NCBI GenBank assembly: GCA_013397935.1
Contig: VZRN01002232.1
Coordinates: forward strand, 440,889-504,888
From: Dasyornis broadbenti
Lineage: Eukaryota > Chordata > Aves > Passeriformes > Dasyornithidae
Reading direction: 5' to 3'
Length of the DNA: 64,000 nt
Part shown: one piece after another, positions 34,901-49,900 of the stretch
Layout of the letters: each line of letters begins with the position of its first letter
Position numbering within the stretch: the first letter of the stretch is position 1
Translations under genes and position numbers: made by a program
The notes under the pieces: generated by a model
What the model saw: only the letters and a program-made list of their open reading frames with translations
Databases searched by the model: none
What the model was told of the DNA's origin: nothing

Positions 34901-37900
34901 AGTTTGTGAAGAGAGGCTTATCATGCTCCTGTGAAATACACATGGTATGAGATTTCTCAGTAAATACCATGTCACTCAAATACCAGTCACATCAGTTATT
35001 CTTAAAGACTAGCCTTAGTCATTACTGCATTTTCATCAGCAATCCAATTAGACTGAGCACCAAGAGGTGAACTGCATCTCATGGTGGAGTGTAGTCACAT
35101 AAATATTGTAGAAAATTTGAATTTCCAAACTCAGTATCAGAATCCTGTCTGCAAAATTCCAATTGCAGTATGTGCCTGAATGAAAAATGAACACACACAA
35201 AAAAGCAGCTTGTTACATGTGGCTCTGTGTTAACTTACCAGACAGTTTCTAGATGTGAGCATTAGGGGATCCGTTGAAGGTGAAGGAAAAGTACGAAAGA
35301 CCAAGTGATGCATCTTTTTACAGCTTTCACATGACAGCTGAGGTCTTGAATTCTCAGTGTGAGGTTCTACCATCTGAGCATTGTATCTTGTACATCATTT
35401 TGTGTAACTTTCTTTTGACACTACCCACATATCAATCAGGAGTTGATATCTGTGAAGAAATAAAGGAAAAGTTGCAGGAAAGGAATGATTGTGTTTCAAG
35501 GAATCAGCATTAATTTCAAACAGGTTGCCCAAGGTTGTGGATGCCCTGCCCCTGCGAGTGTTCAAGCCCAGGTTGCATGGGGCCTGAGCAAGCTAGTCTA
35601 GTGAAAGATGTCTCTGCCAATACTGAGGGGTTGAAACTAGATGACCTTTAAGGTACCTTTCAACCCAAACTATTCTCTTATTTGATATTACTGAGAAAAT
35701 AAGGGAAGAAATCTTGGAAGTGTTGTGGTTTTCACTTAAGTTGTGCCTCCCAGTCAAGGTCTTTTAATGGAACACAACAATGAGGCAGCTGACTTGAGTC
35801 GAAATAAAAATTAGTCTCACTGGTGATCCTGTGGAAAATCAGTGGCCTTTTCTGACTCACTACAAAATGAAAACTTGGAAGTCATTGCCTTTCCCACCCG
35901 TATGTAATTCTAAAGTTGCAGCTCAGTATAAAGGGACCAGATTTTTTTCTGCTGACGTTTGATGCAGAGCAGTGCAGGAAGACAAAAGTGCCTGTGTTGG
36001 CTTGGTTTCTGTGCTGTAGCTGTTTTGGTTACTGTCTCAATGATGTGTTTTGCTGAGACAGTCAAATCTGATTCCTCTGTTCACTGAAAATGAGCACATT
36101 GCATGTGAAGTGTGATCTGCTGTTATCAGGCAATAGGGGTATCTGCTTTGCATCAGGAAGTGTCAAAATTTTCAAACTCAATCAGGGTCTCAAAATAAAT
36201 GTCATGACCAGAATATGAAATTTTCAATTAAATTATTAGTGGGAAAAAAAAAAATTGTTCAAAATGATTATTCCACGCTGAGTTTTTCCAACCTAGGAAC
36301 AATTGTCTTTGTAGCTGGGCACTGAACTATTAGTCTTATTCTCTACTTGATTGGACTTTCTTTTATCTTTCTTCATGACCATATAATTCAGTCACTCGTC
36401 CACCTGTGATCTGACGTGCTTGTGACTCAGTTTTTCTTCCTTAATGCTTTGTAAAGTATGAAGGGAAAACTAGGGGAAAATTTACAGCTACAACATTTAC
36501 TGGAAAATGTTGAAATAAGAAAATTGTATGAAACAATAGGAGTTCTAATGAAATAATAGGTCTTTTGAATGTAAAATAGCAAAGGAAATTTATGTGCCTG
36601 CTTCTCATATCGCAAACACCGTATATATATGTATAATCTGTGGGATTTTTTTCCTTCTTCTCCCCCTTTTCCCATTAAGAATGGAGATCTAATTCAGGAT
36701 GAAGTTCAGAATCTGAAATGGAGAACTGTCTTGAATTCACACAGAAGCAGAGCTACTCAAACTCCAGTTGTGCTGCTACATGATAAAGAGTCTGGTATGC
36801 AAAGAAATCAGAGTTATTGCTTTCATTTCGGTGCAATTAAAGTGAAGATGATTTCATTCATGGGGTGTGTATGACTTAGAAGGTGTAAACCCTTTGAAAA
36901 TCCTCCAAATCTGTTAACTGTATCTGGGGACAGTGAAACAATGACTGTTTGCCACCATTCATAGATGAGCTTTTGCAAGTCCTAGAACTGTAAAGGAGCT
37001 ACAGAGGTGAGGGGGTACTTTGTATGTCCTGGATGAAGTACAGTATTTGGGAATGCTGTGCAGCAGTCAGATTTGCTGTTCAGACCAAACAACATGAAAG
37101 CTCTGATCTTGGCAAATTATATCAGGTAAATTCTTCCAACATAAGTTAATGGGAATTTTATACCAAATTTTAGTGTATGTAACTCCAGACCTGCACTGAA
37201 TAATTTTAACCTACAAGTTTAATCCATAAGTTTTCACCAGCCCACTGTAATGTATTATATTTTGCATTTCTAAATGCTTTGGGAACTGGGAACCATGAAC
37301 CCCAAATACACCTTATTTTAGATGTCAATATTTATGGAGTTTTATGATGCTTGTTTTCTTGTTTAATATTGTGCTTGTATGTGCGTCACTGGTGATGTAT
37401 GCTGCTGGTAAAAAATGGTAAATTTTAGTATACTCTCAGTGAAATATTTTTCTGTTCAAAACATCTGCTGGGATGGTTTTGGGTTTGTTTTTTGTGTAAC
37501 TATCTGGAAGTGACATTACATTTATCCAGTGTTTTTACTGTAACAGGAGCACCAGCCTGTATTAGTGATGGACTAAAGCAGATGGAGGAGCTACCAGCAG
37601 AACTTGTGCCAGTTTTGGAAAGCAGTTCCAGTCCCTTTGTGAAAGTTGCTGGGCTAGCTGAGACTGAGCAGGTGGGAAGAAAAGTTACTGCTGTTGTTGC
37701 TATTTTTGTGCACAAGGGAACATGTGAAATTGGAGAGAAAATTAAGAGTTGGTGTATTTAAAGGTGAATATAAAAGTAGGTTTAAATCACAGCTACTTCC
37801 AGATGCTTTACAAGGTGAATATAGGTGTGCAAGTCATTGCAAGTCTTAAAGTAATTTGAAAGCCCTCTGTATGGAAATGTTTTTTTCTCAGTAATCTGTA

Positions 37901-40900
37901 ATCAAGTATTTTGTGAATGAAGTCAAAACCAAATTATGATTAGCAATATGTTCTAGATTATATTTTTCAGTTTGAATCATTTCTCATTTGCTATCACCAG
38001 GTCACCCTTGGACCAGAGAGGGCAAGTACTGTAGAAGATAGTTGCACTTTGCTCGGGTGTACCCCAAGTCATCATGCAGCAGGACTGCTTCCCCCTTGTT
38101 CTGAGAGGTTCTCTAATGATGAGACAAGTAAGGAAACCAAAGATGAAGAAACCTTTTTTCTCTTGAAGGAACAATCTATAACTCTACCAGTGAAGACATT
38201 CCCTGCCTCTGTGGTTGAAGCCTCCATGAAGAAGCAGCTCCAACTGACCTTGTTTGAACCTGGAAGATGCCACATAATGGCTTTCACCACTGTGGAGAAA
38301 GTGAAGAGTCTGGGTTTCTGTGAGACAAAAACTAATTTTTGGTCTGATGGCCTTTGCATTGTTGCAAAAGGAGGATTTTATGACACAGCTCCTGAACTTC
38401 ATGGAAAGTTGTCTTCCACTGTGGCTGATACTTTCATGTGGTCTCTAAAAAATTGCAACATGGAAAATCATTGGGGAAACAAGCAAATTCTGCCAAAAAG
38501 CATAAGTGAAAATAAATGTCTGGATAAAGATATTGATGATGAAAAGTATCACCAAAAAATCTGTACAAAGAGAGCTAAAAGAGAAGAAACACAGAATGAC
38601 AAAGCCCAACAACAACAAGTGACCTGGGATATCGAGGAAGCTTCTAAAATTTTCCACAAAACTGAATTATTCAGGCCTGGGAAGAAAGGAGTGGAAGACA
38701 AAGAGAGTCTCTGTAGCACACAAGATGTAAAAAGCTTATCTGTTGATTTTAAAGGCTTTAAAAAGTGTTTTGAAGGGAGTCCTGAACTAATGGAGAAAGA
38801 AGAAAATACCTCACAAAACTGCATCCCTGATGTGAATAACAGATGTAATGGAAAAGACATAACTGAAATGGAAGAGAAAGAAGAGCAGGCTCAGAAACCA
38901 ATTCACCAAAAAAGCCCCTCCAGCAGTATTGGCCTGAAAGAAAGGAAAGACCAGACCTTGAAACTATGTGAACCAAATGAGACTAACTTCTCATGTCAAA
39001 AAATAGCTGCTAAAAACCTGCAACATGCATACTCTCAGTATTACTTTTGGTCAGATGAAGAGAGTTATCCACTAAACTTACTGTTTCCTCTGCAAGAGAA
39101 GGCTGTGTGCTTAAGCAAATTATTCCTGCCAGGGAACAGTTTTGATGAGTGTTTCTGTCATCTGTCACCCCTGGAAGCTGGAAATGAATGTAATGTGAAA
39201 ATATCTGTACTGGAAAAAGCGGTGGTTGCATGTTCTCAGAGGATATTTCTACTGATGCAAGAGAATGAAAATTACTCCAAAAAAGTCTGTATATTAGAGC
39301 AGGAGAATGACAGATATGCTCAGATGATGTGTGCCCTGGAAGAGGAGATGGATTCATATTTTCAATATGTTTTAGCAGTAGATGAAGCTAACATCATTTC
39401 ATTCCAAAACTTACTTAATGAGAAAGAGATTGCTGGTGGATGTTATAATAACTTTACAGAAGAAAACACCATGACTCCAGGAACATTTTTAGTTGAAACT
39501 TTCCCTAAGAATCTCTCATATGTTGAAGAGAAAAATAGGAATTCTGAAAAAGAGTCATTGACAATTGCATCAAATATACTTCATGGGAATGTTCTATCCC
39601 TGAATGGAAGGAAAATGAGGTGTTTCCAGCTGCTTTCTGACCTAAAAGAAGAAAGAAGCAGATGCTTCAGTGAAATGGCTAAATTATTACAAGACAAAGA
39701 GAACTATGTAGCAAAATACAATGAATTAATACAGGAGAGAGAGAGAAATCTACAAAGAATAGCTCTTTCTGAAGGCGAGAAAGAAACTTTATTGGTACAT
39801 TTGGCAGAGATGAGGTGTGAGCAAGACAAATACAGGTCCTTGGTTTCAGAACTCCAAGACTGCAAAACTAGCTGTTACCAAATAATTTCTGACTTACAGG
39901 AGGAAAAAGGTGTACTGAAAAGAGAGATAGATAGAATCAAGAAAGAAACTTCAGAACAGCTTGATGAATTCCAGAAAGCAAATGCAAACTTTATTTTAGA
40001 AAATAACAAATTGAAAGAATTAATGTCTTCTTTGGGTTTCACCTATGAAGAGCTGAGAAACGAGAAAAGTATAGGAACAAAGAAAAATATAGTAAAACTA
40101 AAAGAAGAAAATCAACAGCATGGTCTTAAGCCAAATAGAGTTGAAACAGCTTGTAGTGTAACACAAACTGAAGAACAGGGAGTTCTGGGTATAGATCCTT
40201 CAGCCTATTTCTCTGGGAAAAAGGTAAATAATAACAGTAAGGAATGTTATCGAGCAGGATCTTCTAGAGAAAGGGAGATATAAATGTCATTTGGAGGGCA
40301 AAGCTAAATTAGCTTTGTGAGTGTGGAAATTTTGTAACCTCTAACATGATCTGAGGTGCTAAAGTTAACTTTGAAATGGAAGGCAAAATGCCAGAGCCTT
40401 TTCTTTGGAATGTTGCATTAGAGAATGTTAAAGTGATACAGCAAGGTATGGAGTTAAAAATAATACTTAAAAGAATGCATTGTTCAGGCATTTTTTTATT
40501 TATTTATCTTATTCCAAGAGTAAAAGCTTTTACAAGAAGCTTTTACTTCTACTACAAATTCTCCTAACAGAAGAAGGAAACTTGTGTTATAATGGTGAAA
40601 AAATGATGTCTTGGTGAAAAGTGTGCACATGTTCATTTACTATTTTTTTTTTTTTCTGATTAGGTGTAATTATTTTTTTTTCTTTTGATGTATATTAAAC
40701 ATATATCTAAAGACAGGATCTTTACTTGTGAATTTCTCATCCATGTTCTTCCTCTGTAGGCATGTATCTTACACCACAGTGAATCTCTGTGGCGATTACT
40801 ATGTTTTTGTAAATGCAGAATTCCTGCTTCACTTGAGACTAGTCAACAGGGAAATATTTATATGCAATACCTTGATTTTATGCAATTTTTTTTAGTAATT

Positions 40901-43900
40901 TAGGTGGAAACCATATATTGTTCTATAAACAACTGTGTGCCATTTTGTACAGGTGAGAGGAGTCATCATGTCTTTTTGTCTGTCCAGGGCAGCATGTTTG
41001 AAAGCTACAGTATGATGAAAGAGCAAGTCAAAAAGGTGGAAGATAAACTAAAAATACAGGAAAAGGAATTAGAAAAATCAAAAGAGGAGGTAAAACCTAC
41101 TCTGATGTACTTCTGAGGAGTAAATTTGTTTTTTCTTGTGTTTTCTTACATGGCTGTCTTCTTTCTGCCAGGCTTTAACACTTTCACAAAACAGGAAAGT
41201 CTCTGATCTGCAGAACCAAAATGTTCCTCTGATCTTTGAGTGATGAGTGGCACAGTCACTCTTGGCTGGCCAGAACGTCAAGTGAAGCTGCATTCCTGCA
41301 GCACACAATGGCAGAGGCTGAGTGCCTGATAAAGGCACACACAAGAACCTGCCTACCCTGGCTGTCTCTGGGCAGGCTGCTTCCCTCCACATCACTGGCA
41401 GTAAGGAGGAGGAGAAAGCAGCAGCAGCAGCACCGAGGGTTACTGCAAACCTGAATTCAAAGTAATTTTTGAATGAGAAGCCAGGTCATGTGCAGTCTGG
41501 CACTGTCAGGGCTTCGCTGTCTCCAGGGGCAGTGCCAGGTGTGCTGCCCCATCTCTCCACAGCTGTGTAGCAAACACCAAGTCCAGCACCACTGACATGG
41601 AGGCTTGTTTGGATGGATAATTCTGTGCCTGTGTGAAGTAAATCTGCACTTTTGACACCATCCAAGGAAGCTTTCAGTGTTGTGCCTTTTTGAACACATT
41701 AGATATTCACATTCCTATTTTCTATTAGTCAGTCTCCACTCTGTGCATGTCTAAGCAGTGTGTATTGTTTTTATAGCAAGTACTTATTTATGGAGCTATA
41801 ATAGGCATCACGCAGACTCCCTGTGGAGAAACCACTGGCAGCAACAGGTGTGTTGAGTATGTAAAAGAAAAATAGCAATAGGGTTTTCATGGTGGTTGTA
41901 CGAAATTATTGTTCTTTGACAGCTGCTTTGTAAGACTTCCCAGCTTTTAGGTGAGGCAATGGGAATGAAGGGATGGATTTGGATGACTGTTGGATGGTTA
42001 GGCAAGGACTTCTGACCTTGTATTTTGAACATGAAGAGATAGTTTTATTTTTATTTCTTTTGTAAAATCTGATTAACTTGGGTCCTTCTAATCCTTTTGT
42101 GTGTTATAAGGAAGCTGTGTGTTACAATACATTCCTCAGTTTGCTTAAAGTAATGTCAAACCTCTGCTTTCAGAAGGGAGAAAAAATGGTCTATCATCCA
42201 AAGGAAAGAGCTTTCTGTCAGGCAACCAGCTGAGCTGCTGAGGGCCTTGTTTGTGGTTTTTTGGTTTGGGTTTGCTTTTGTTTTCAAAATTACAGTTAAT
42301 GTGTGTAAGCGGAATAAAGGCACCCTAGAAGAAATTCCAAGGTGAACATGTGGAGACATATGGAGAGCTTTTCTTTCCTTCTTTGCATTTTGCATTTTTG
42401 ACATTTTTGTTTTGATTCTCATACTGAATCCAAAACACTGCACTGTTCCAGCTACTAAGATGAAAATTAACTCTGTCCCACCTGAAACCAGGACGTATTT
42501 CTCGGGAAAACTTTTCCCCCTGCCTAGCAGATAAAAACTTATTTTCATTTGCTCTGAGGGCTTTCAAAGATGTAATCTCTGAAATCATGTGTGCATCCAC
42601 CATTGCTTTTTTAAACTTGATTCAGAATATTCATGGTACCTTCACATTTAGAAATAAATTTAATTTTTTTTTTTTTTTGCATAGCTCTAGTGAGATATGA
42701 TTCTACAGAACCTACTTCTAGAGTTGCATTAATTTCTTGTGATAAGATTGTAGTGTATTGTATAATTCCATTTATTTTAATTAATTCATAGCAATTCAAA
42801 AGCTACAATGTAAAGAGCAGCCTCAAATCCATGGTTGAAAGCTGGTATTGAAAAACGATATCGCTGCTGGACTAATTATACTCAGTAATTTTGCTTTTTT
42901 GTTCTTCCTGTTAGGCTCAGAAGTGGTACAGGGAACTTGGATTTGCTGAAACAAGGTACGAAGAAACCAAAACTCATTTGATGCAGGCTCTCTCAGAATT
43001 GGACTGCCTTAAGCAAGAAGTTGGGGACAAAATGCGGGGAAAGCAGAACTGCAGATTAGTGGTATGTATGTAAATGGAATGGAGAAAAGCATATTCCTTG
43101 GGAGGGAGTATTCTGGCTGCAGAAACACCCATTACTGATATTGGGAATAGATTTGAAGCAAGTGTAGAGCCCCCCCCAACCACCGGAAACTTAAAAGTGG
43201 GCAGATGTTGTACAAGGTGGACCATCTGTCTGCAGAATAGTCCACAGTCTGGGCTCTGCATGGGTTTATAAACACCTCACTTTTCTTTTAGGAGGGCTCT
43301 TGTTCTACTCTTTTTAGCTAAAGTCATTTTCAGGTGGCCTTAGTGAAAGGTGTTGGAGGAGTCTCCAGTGTTTCCAGTACTTGGCCTTTTTGCCCTGATT
43401 TCAGGCCTTGTAGCCCTGATTGCAGGATTTGGACAGGCAAAATGACTGTGAACAGATGGTGTGGATTAAAGTCAAAGTCTTTAATGGACGCATGTGGCCC
43501 AAATATGTGTCCCCAAAATCCAGGAAATCTTTCTATCACATGAAGAAAAATCTCACTTGAATGTGTTTATATCCCAGAAATTCTGATTTTGCTGTAAATT
43601 AAAGTTTTTTTAAATTTCAGGTGCTACTCTGTCTTGATACAGGTTTATATTTTCCACCAAAATAAAGTGTTTCATGGAAAGATCTTTAGTTACTGAATAA
43701 TCTTCTGGAAGCAGCTTTTGTAAAGACTTTCCAGCTAACCTTGAAATTACTTTTGTTCTCCTAAACTGGTAAGCTGCAAAGAAAAAATATGCAATTTCTA
43801 CCAGCTGGAAAAACACATTTGTAGCTATCTACAATATTTGCAAATTCATTTTAAGCAGGTTAGATATATATGGCTTTGGAAGAAAATAGAAACAAATTCT

Positions 43901-46900
43901 GGAAGATACAAGGATTCTGAGATCAGTTCAGTTGCCAAATGTCACTGTTTATCCCAGTTAAAGGCCTTAGGGCATCCTGGCTGAGGGTGTAGGTGGCCAC
44001 CTGGAAGTCCTAGGCAGGTACTTCATGTTAGCTTGTACACCTTGAGTGGCACTATAGGCTGGTGTTTACACAGCTGAATTCTAACTGTTAAGTGAAAAAG
44101 AAGTGAGATTTTTCATGTCATTGTGATGTATTGGCATGTAGCATCCTAATATAATAGAATCTTTTTCAAGCAAGAAGAAATTCCCAAATTGTTTTAAAAT
44201 TAAAAGAAATCTGTCACGTGTTTTGTTTAAGCTAACAGTTAAGATTTTGGATGCATTTTTGGGAAATGGAGCTTCAATCCTTTTGTTTGGGGACAGTCTG
44301 GGGCAATAGTTGTTTATTATATTGGTCAATTAAGTAAGATGTTGATTATTTCTATGACTTACATGGGAATGAAATTCATCAACCTTGACAGAATATTTTT
44401 ACACTGGAAAAAGCGCAGGTCAGCCTTTCACTGTAAGACCCTGCCACTTTTAAATCCCTCCAGCAACTAAAGTTTTCAGATTAGTGTTTATTGATCAGTA
44501 GTATATATTTATGCAATATTGTGATGCTGTTTGATTTAGGTCTGACTTCTTCATCCAGCTGAATTACTTGGAGAGTTAGTGTCAAGTTTTTGAATATGTG
44601 TGTCTCATTCCAGGGGCAAAGATGCAGTCCATGTACATCACAGAACTGGGTTTATCCTTCAGTTGCACTATTTGATGGCAGAACTAATTATCAGCAAAAC
44701 TCAAGTCCATTACATTTTAACCAAATGATATTGATTTTATTGGCAAAATTTAGCAAGTAGTATGATAGAAAATAGAGTAGATATATCTTAACAAAGGTCA
44801 TCTGTATTCCAGTAATTCTCTTTTAAAATAGACTTTTTGATATACACCAAGCTGTTGATAGTGTGTTTGGGCGAGGTGTTAAAATATGAGCTAATTTTTT
44901 CTAGATTTAAAAAAACAAAAGACTTTTTATCACAAAAAAGGTCATGATCTACATTTCTAGGATCATTGTACTTCCTGAGGGCAGTTTTGTTGACCGGTGA
45001 TCTTGTTTTTGTGTTCAGTACTTGCCACCCTTGTCCAAAACTGTTTTTCATTCCGCAGAGTTACTAATAAACTCTTATGCAGTAAATTACAGTAATTTAT
45101 ACTTTTTCCTGTTCTAAACTTCATTTTTCTGGAACACCTCTGGCTGCAATTTTTGAAAGAAGTGAAGATGTAATCACTCTGGGCCTAGAACCCAAGGTCT
45201 TTGAGATATGCTGTGTTTTAAGTATGTCTTCTTATGTTCTACAGTCCCTGATGCCCAGGGATCCTAGTTCTCACCTGAGACTCCATAAGGCTGTTGTGAT
45301 ATTACTCATTACAAGCCAAAGAGAGCTAAGATAATACATTTCAAGCTTACTGCTAGGACTCTATTTTAGTGAAGTTGCTAACTGGTGAAATACACTTTAG
45401 CCTTGGAGTTTTTTGGGTGAGTTTTCTGGGATGTTGAGGTAGCCTTCTGAGCAGTGGTGCTGTGGCTGAGTTTAAGAGAAATATGTGGGTGAGCAGGAAG
45501 GGGGCAGGGTACTATTTACAGCTTTAAAAATGAATAGAAGGATTTTCCATGAAGTGGACACAGTAAATAAGGTGCCAGTGTTCTCCAGCGATCTCCTGAT
45601 GATTGTCATGGCCTGTAGCAGAAAAGGTCATATTTCTTCTCATTCTCTCATTGAGTTTTCAGACAAGCATAATGCACACAAGAAGAAGAAGATACTATTT
45701 TTAATGTTTAGGCAGCAACTTCAAAGACCAGTGATCTTGCCAGGTTTTACAAGAACACAGTGTGTTAAATGCTATGTTTTGGGCTTAGTTATCCTTTGGT
45801 TATTTCCCAGTCCCAGCTGCTGCATCCTTCATCCTTCCAGAGCTTGACTACATAACCTCATTTGTGCCTTGAAACTACAGGAAACTACTAGTGGGGTCAG
45901 CAAAATGCAAAGAAAGAGGGAAAGAGGGAACTTCTCTCTGTCTTTAATCTTCGCATAATTTTTTTTATTTCCCCATCTTTTTTTATGTAAAGCATCGTCA
46001 GTTAGTGAGTGTTTCCTTTTTGATTTTAATCTACTTTTTGTGTGGGAGAGAAGATGAGGGAAATGCCATGGAACGGATTCATCCTCAGGCTTTTGTCTCT
46101 GCAGCCCTGCAGGTCTAATCCATCTTGATGTGTCCAACGGTTCCTATTGTTCTCTTGACGCAAGAGGGAGCCAAAAAGTTTGGTACAAAGCATTTGACCT
46201 GCTCCAGTGCTGTGGCCAGAGGACTCACTTCATGAGGAAGAGCACTGTGAAAATGTCATATTGCTGTTTTTCTCTGTATTGCAATGATGTGTTGCAGGCA
46301 GAGTGATGTGATCCATCACTTCAGTTTGCTGTTCCTTATGGAATGGTGCCTTCATTATGTTGTAGTCAAGGGTGTCAAAGCCAGAAAGACTTCAGAAATC
46401 CCAGGGAAAATTTACTGTGGTGATGTGCATCAGGGCTGGGTATTAGCTCCTCTCTCACTTGTATCAATGTTTGTAAAAAATCAAACCATTAAAATCAAAC
46501 CATCATTCTGTTTTGTCTGAAAGTGATGTGATTTTACCACAGTGTATCATGGGTGTGACTATAACTTTTATCTTAATCTTTTAGACTAATACACTGTGTT
46601 ATCAGAAATCTTGACCAGCAGTGTGTACCAACCCAATATTTTTTTAATATAATAGCAGGATACTTCCTTCTCCTTCAGATTTTCCTCATTCTAAATCTAT
46701 ATGTTTAATCTGGCAGTGTCACTTCTAGGAGCTGACCTTATGATGCTGACCATCAATCTAAAGCTCTCACTAATCCTTTCAATCTAAGTGCAGGAAATTG
46801 GGGAGAAAAGAAATTGGAGAGTGGGGGAGGAGGAGTTAAATTCAGAAGCTTCTCTTTCTACTTGCTCTGTATCAGTAGTATTACATTTAATGTAACAATT

Positions 46901-49900
46901 TTTAAAAAAAATATTTTAGAAATTTATACTTAAAATCTGATTAGTTTTATTAATAATCTTCCAAAACAAATATATATTTGAGAGAGTGGAATCATCTCTC
47001 TGAGACAAATATTTGTAGAAAAACAAGGGGCAGATTATATAGCTTCTTGTTGGAGCAGGAGACTGGGAACTTTTGAATTTTTTTCTTACTATGTGACCAC
47101 AGATTGGTCACTTAATCTGTGTTTGTGCAATTTCCTCATTTATTAAATTATTACAATACAAATGTTTACCTTGAAGAAATGTTGTGAAAATCCAATTCTA
47201 TACCTGCTGTCATAGGGGTCATGTACTCCTTACATATGAAGAGTTTAAGATCAGTGCAAAAGATTAGTGCTAATATGTTCATAAAGTTTTGGAATCATAC
47301 ATTTTGTAACAGCTTGCCTCTTTTTGATGTATAAGGTAGGTAGATATATTGATTGAGAAGTTTTGTGGTATAAAACATGATTAAGAATATTTTTGTTGTT
47401 TTATACGCTAAGTTGAAAATCTGTATATTTTTCCTCTAGCCTGTGTACACATTGAAGGATGCCCAGGAAAAAGAGGTGAATAAAATAGCCAGTAAGAGAT
47501 TAGAGCAGCAAGTGTTGACCTTGAAAGCCCAGCTCAGAGACCAGGCTGCATTCCAAAATCAGTTTCGTGACTTGCAGAATGAAGTGGAGCTCCTTCAGGC
47601 TCAGCTATGTGAAAAGGTATCATAAAGTTGTTTTCTGTGTGTTTAAATGTGAGCTTAGACTTCAGATTCTACATCTTTCTTTTCAAAGGGGAGAAGCAAA
47701 ATCTTCTTTCCTGGGAATGAATCTGAAGATAATTAAATGGTTTCCAGGCATATAAAAGTACCCCTGACTTGAGAGAAATAAGCAAAACATGTAAACTGCC
47801 TGAGTGGTCCATGTTATGGAAAAATGATAGTCAATCATGAAAGCTCAGTCTCTGCTCTAATTAACCCCCATAGTGTAATGCAAGCACAGTCATGCTGAAA
47901 TTCTTGACAGAGCCACCTCCTTGGCTTAAATTGTCAGGATTTTTAACATTCCCAACTCTCTTGTTCCACTATGTCAGATTATGAAACAACAAGCTAGTGA
48001 TAGAATTTTGAAAGAGTTTTTCCTTTACTTTTTTGGTTCATCTGCTATAGTTATACATTAAGAGTTTCAGTAACACATTTCCAGATAGGTGTGTGCTTTG
48101 GATTTTTTTCATAGTTATCCTAGTGAGACCCCCATGTATACACAAGTGTACTTACACAAGCAGGTTTTACACTTGTGCTTTATATTTCACCTGGCAAACC
48201 AGAGCAGGCACAGACGTTAAACTTTGCAAAGCTACTGCCTTACAGTGTGTCAGCAAAGCTGCTGTAAGTGTGACTATAGCTACTGCACTCTTGGGTGGAA
48301 ACAAATTCCTCCTAGGACTTCTTTCCCTTAGATTTTCTTTCCTGTTGGGAACTGTATTTTGGAAAGGGATGATAGTTACAGTGTGAGCCAAATTGGAATC
48401 GCCCATCAGACTCTGAAATAGCTAGTAAATGGCATGTTCTCAATAGTGCTCTTTGTTCTTCATAGCCTGATACAACAAGTGGAACATGCTTCTCCTCTGT
48501 TTGTACTCTGAAACACAAGAGATTATTGTCTTCTCCCTACTGGGAACAAGTTTCATTCTACTTTCTCCACAGTAAATCCACCTTTCTACAATTTTGGCTT
48601 TTGTTTGTTGTTGCTTGTTTGTCTGTTTGGTGGCGGTTTGGGTTTTTTTGTCCTAGCCTGGTCATGTGCTGTGATTTGCTCTAAACCAAACCTGTAAAGG
48701 GTTAGTGCCTTCTCTCAGGCATGGATTAAGGGATGCCTTTTAGAAGAATGGTGCTGGTAAAATGAAACTGTTTTGTAGTGTCTGGTGTCATATCAGATGG
48801 TAGGTGAGTAAAGGGTGAGATGTGCTGTCCACATAAATGGACAAATCCTAATTATTCTGTTGCATCAGCAAAATGTGTTGCTCTCTGCCTTATCAAGAAC
48901 TGAATGTCTCCAGTGCAGGGACCTACGCCAGCTCTTTGTTCCCCCAGTGCTAGTTCAATGTAAAGACATGTTTCCCCTGTCCTGCCTACTCTGATTCCTC
49001 CCAAGCCCACAATTTATTAGCTGAGGAACACGTGACCTTTTTCAGCATAACTGAGTTCCCATAAAGGAGGGTTTTTTAATGATGCATATCATATTTACTG
49101 TAAACTTTATAGAAATACAAATTGTCAGGCAAAATGAATGCAAAGGAATCTGTACTTTATTGCCAAAAATAGTGTATTGATTCATAATGGAAATGGATTT
49201 TATCTGGCAAGATACTGGGTTTTTTTCTGCATAATCAGAAAGCAGGGTTAGCAGGAGTAGATTTTAATCATGAGGTACAGACTAAATCATCTGACTCACA
49301 CTGCTTCACCTCCCAATAGAGGCCATGTATCAGCTGTATCAGAGTAAAGGGTTGTTGATGTTCACTTTTCAGAGTGGAATATACATGTGGGAAATCCCTC
49401 CTCTTTTCTCTAATTTTATAACATAATCTTGATAAGAAAAGGGAAAATTTTCCCCCAAAGAATGTTTTGGAAGATTCACAGAGTAAATATGAGCATGGGT
49501 GCATAATGAAGGATAGCAAGTCTTTACTGTGATGCTGCTTTGATGAAATAACCTCACTGATATAATGCTCCATCTAAGAACATCCTTTGTTAATTTTTAA
49601 GACCAATGCTAATGTGAGTAGGGCAGTGTTTGTATGCCAGAACCTATCTGTGTGCAACCAACTCTATACTGATTCGTCTTGTTTATGATACAGGGTCACA
49701 CAGATACACAAAGTGTACACCTCAGAGACAGGTCTCAAACAAATATCAAAAAAACTGCTAGAGTATTTTACAGTGATTCTTGAATAAATTAATGCAGGAT
49801 ATTTTTCAATCTTTCAGGAGAAAGAACTGCAGAAGAGAAAGTCTGAAGTGAAGTTGACATTAGCTCCCCTGAAGGTATTGTGATTCCCTGAACACTGATT

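Larger units (their letters stand above)
32670..36679 (+). other. C4orf50-like intron with coding-like remnants
   Basis: This 4 kb intron contains several protein-like segments interrupted by stops (see the pseudogene entry), a tandem near-duplication at 33504-33601, a GA repeat at 33768-33786 and a CR1 piece. It ends in a strong CT-rich tract and CCCATTAAG. Confidence 0.6.

Noticed and set aside
38049..38051. TTG as a start codon for the large exon
   Set aside because: The exon continues upstream to a good acceptor at 38000 in the same frame and joins exon 5 in phase.
43330..43543. Complementary open frames on both strands
   Set aside because: Equal-length frames on opposite strands by chance lack of stops. 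No splice or family evidence.
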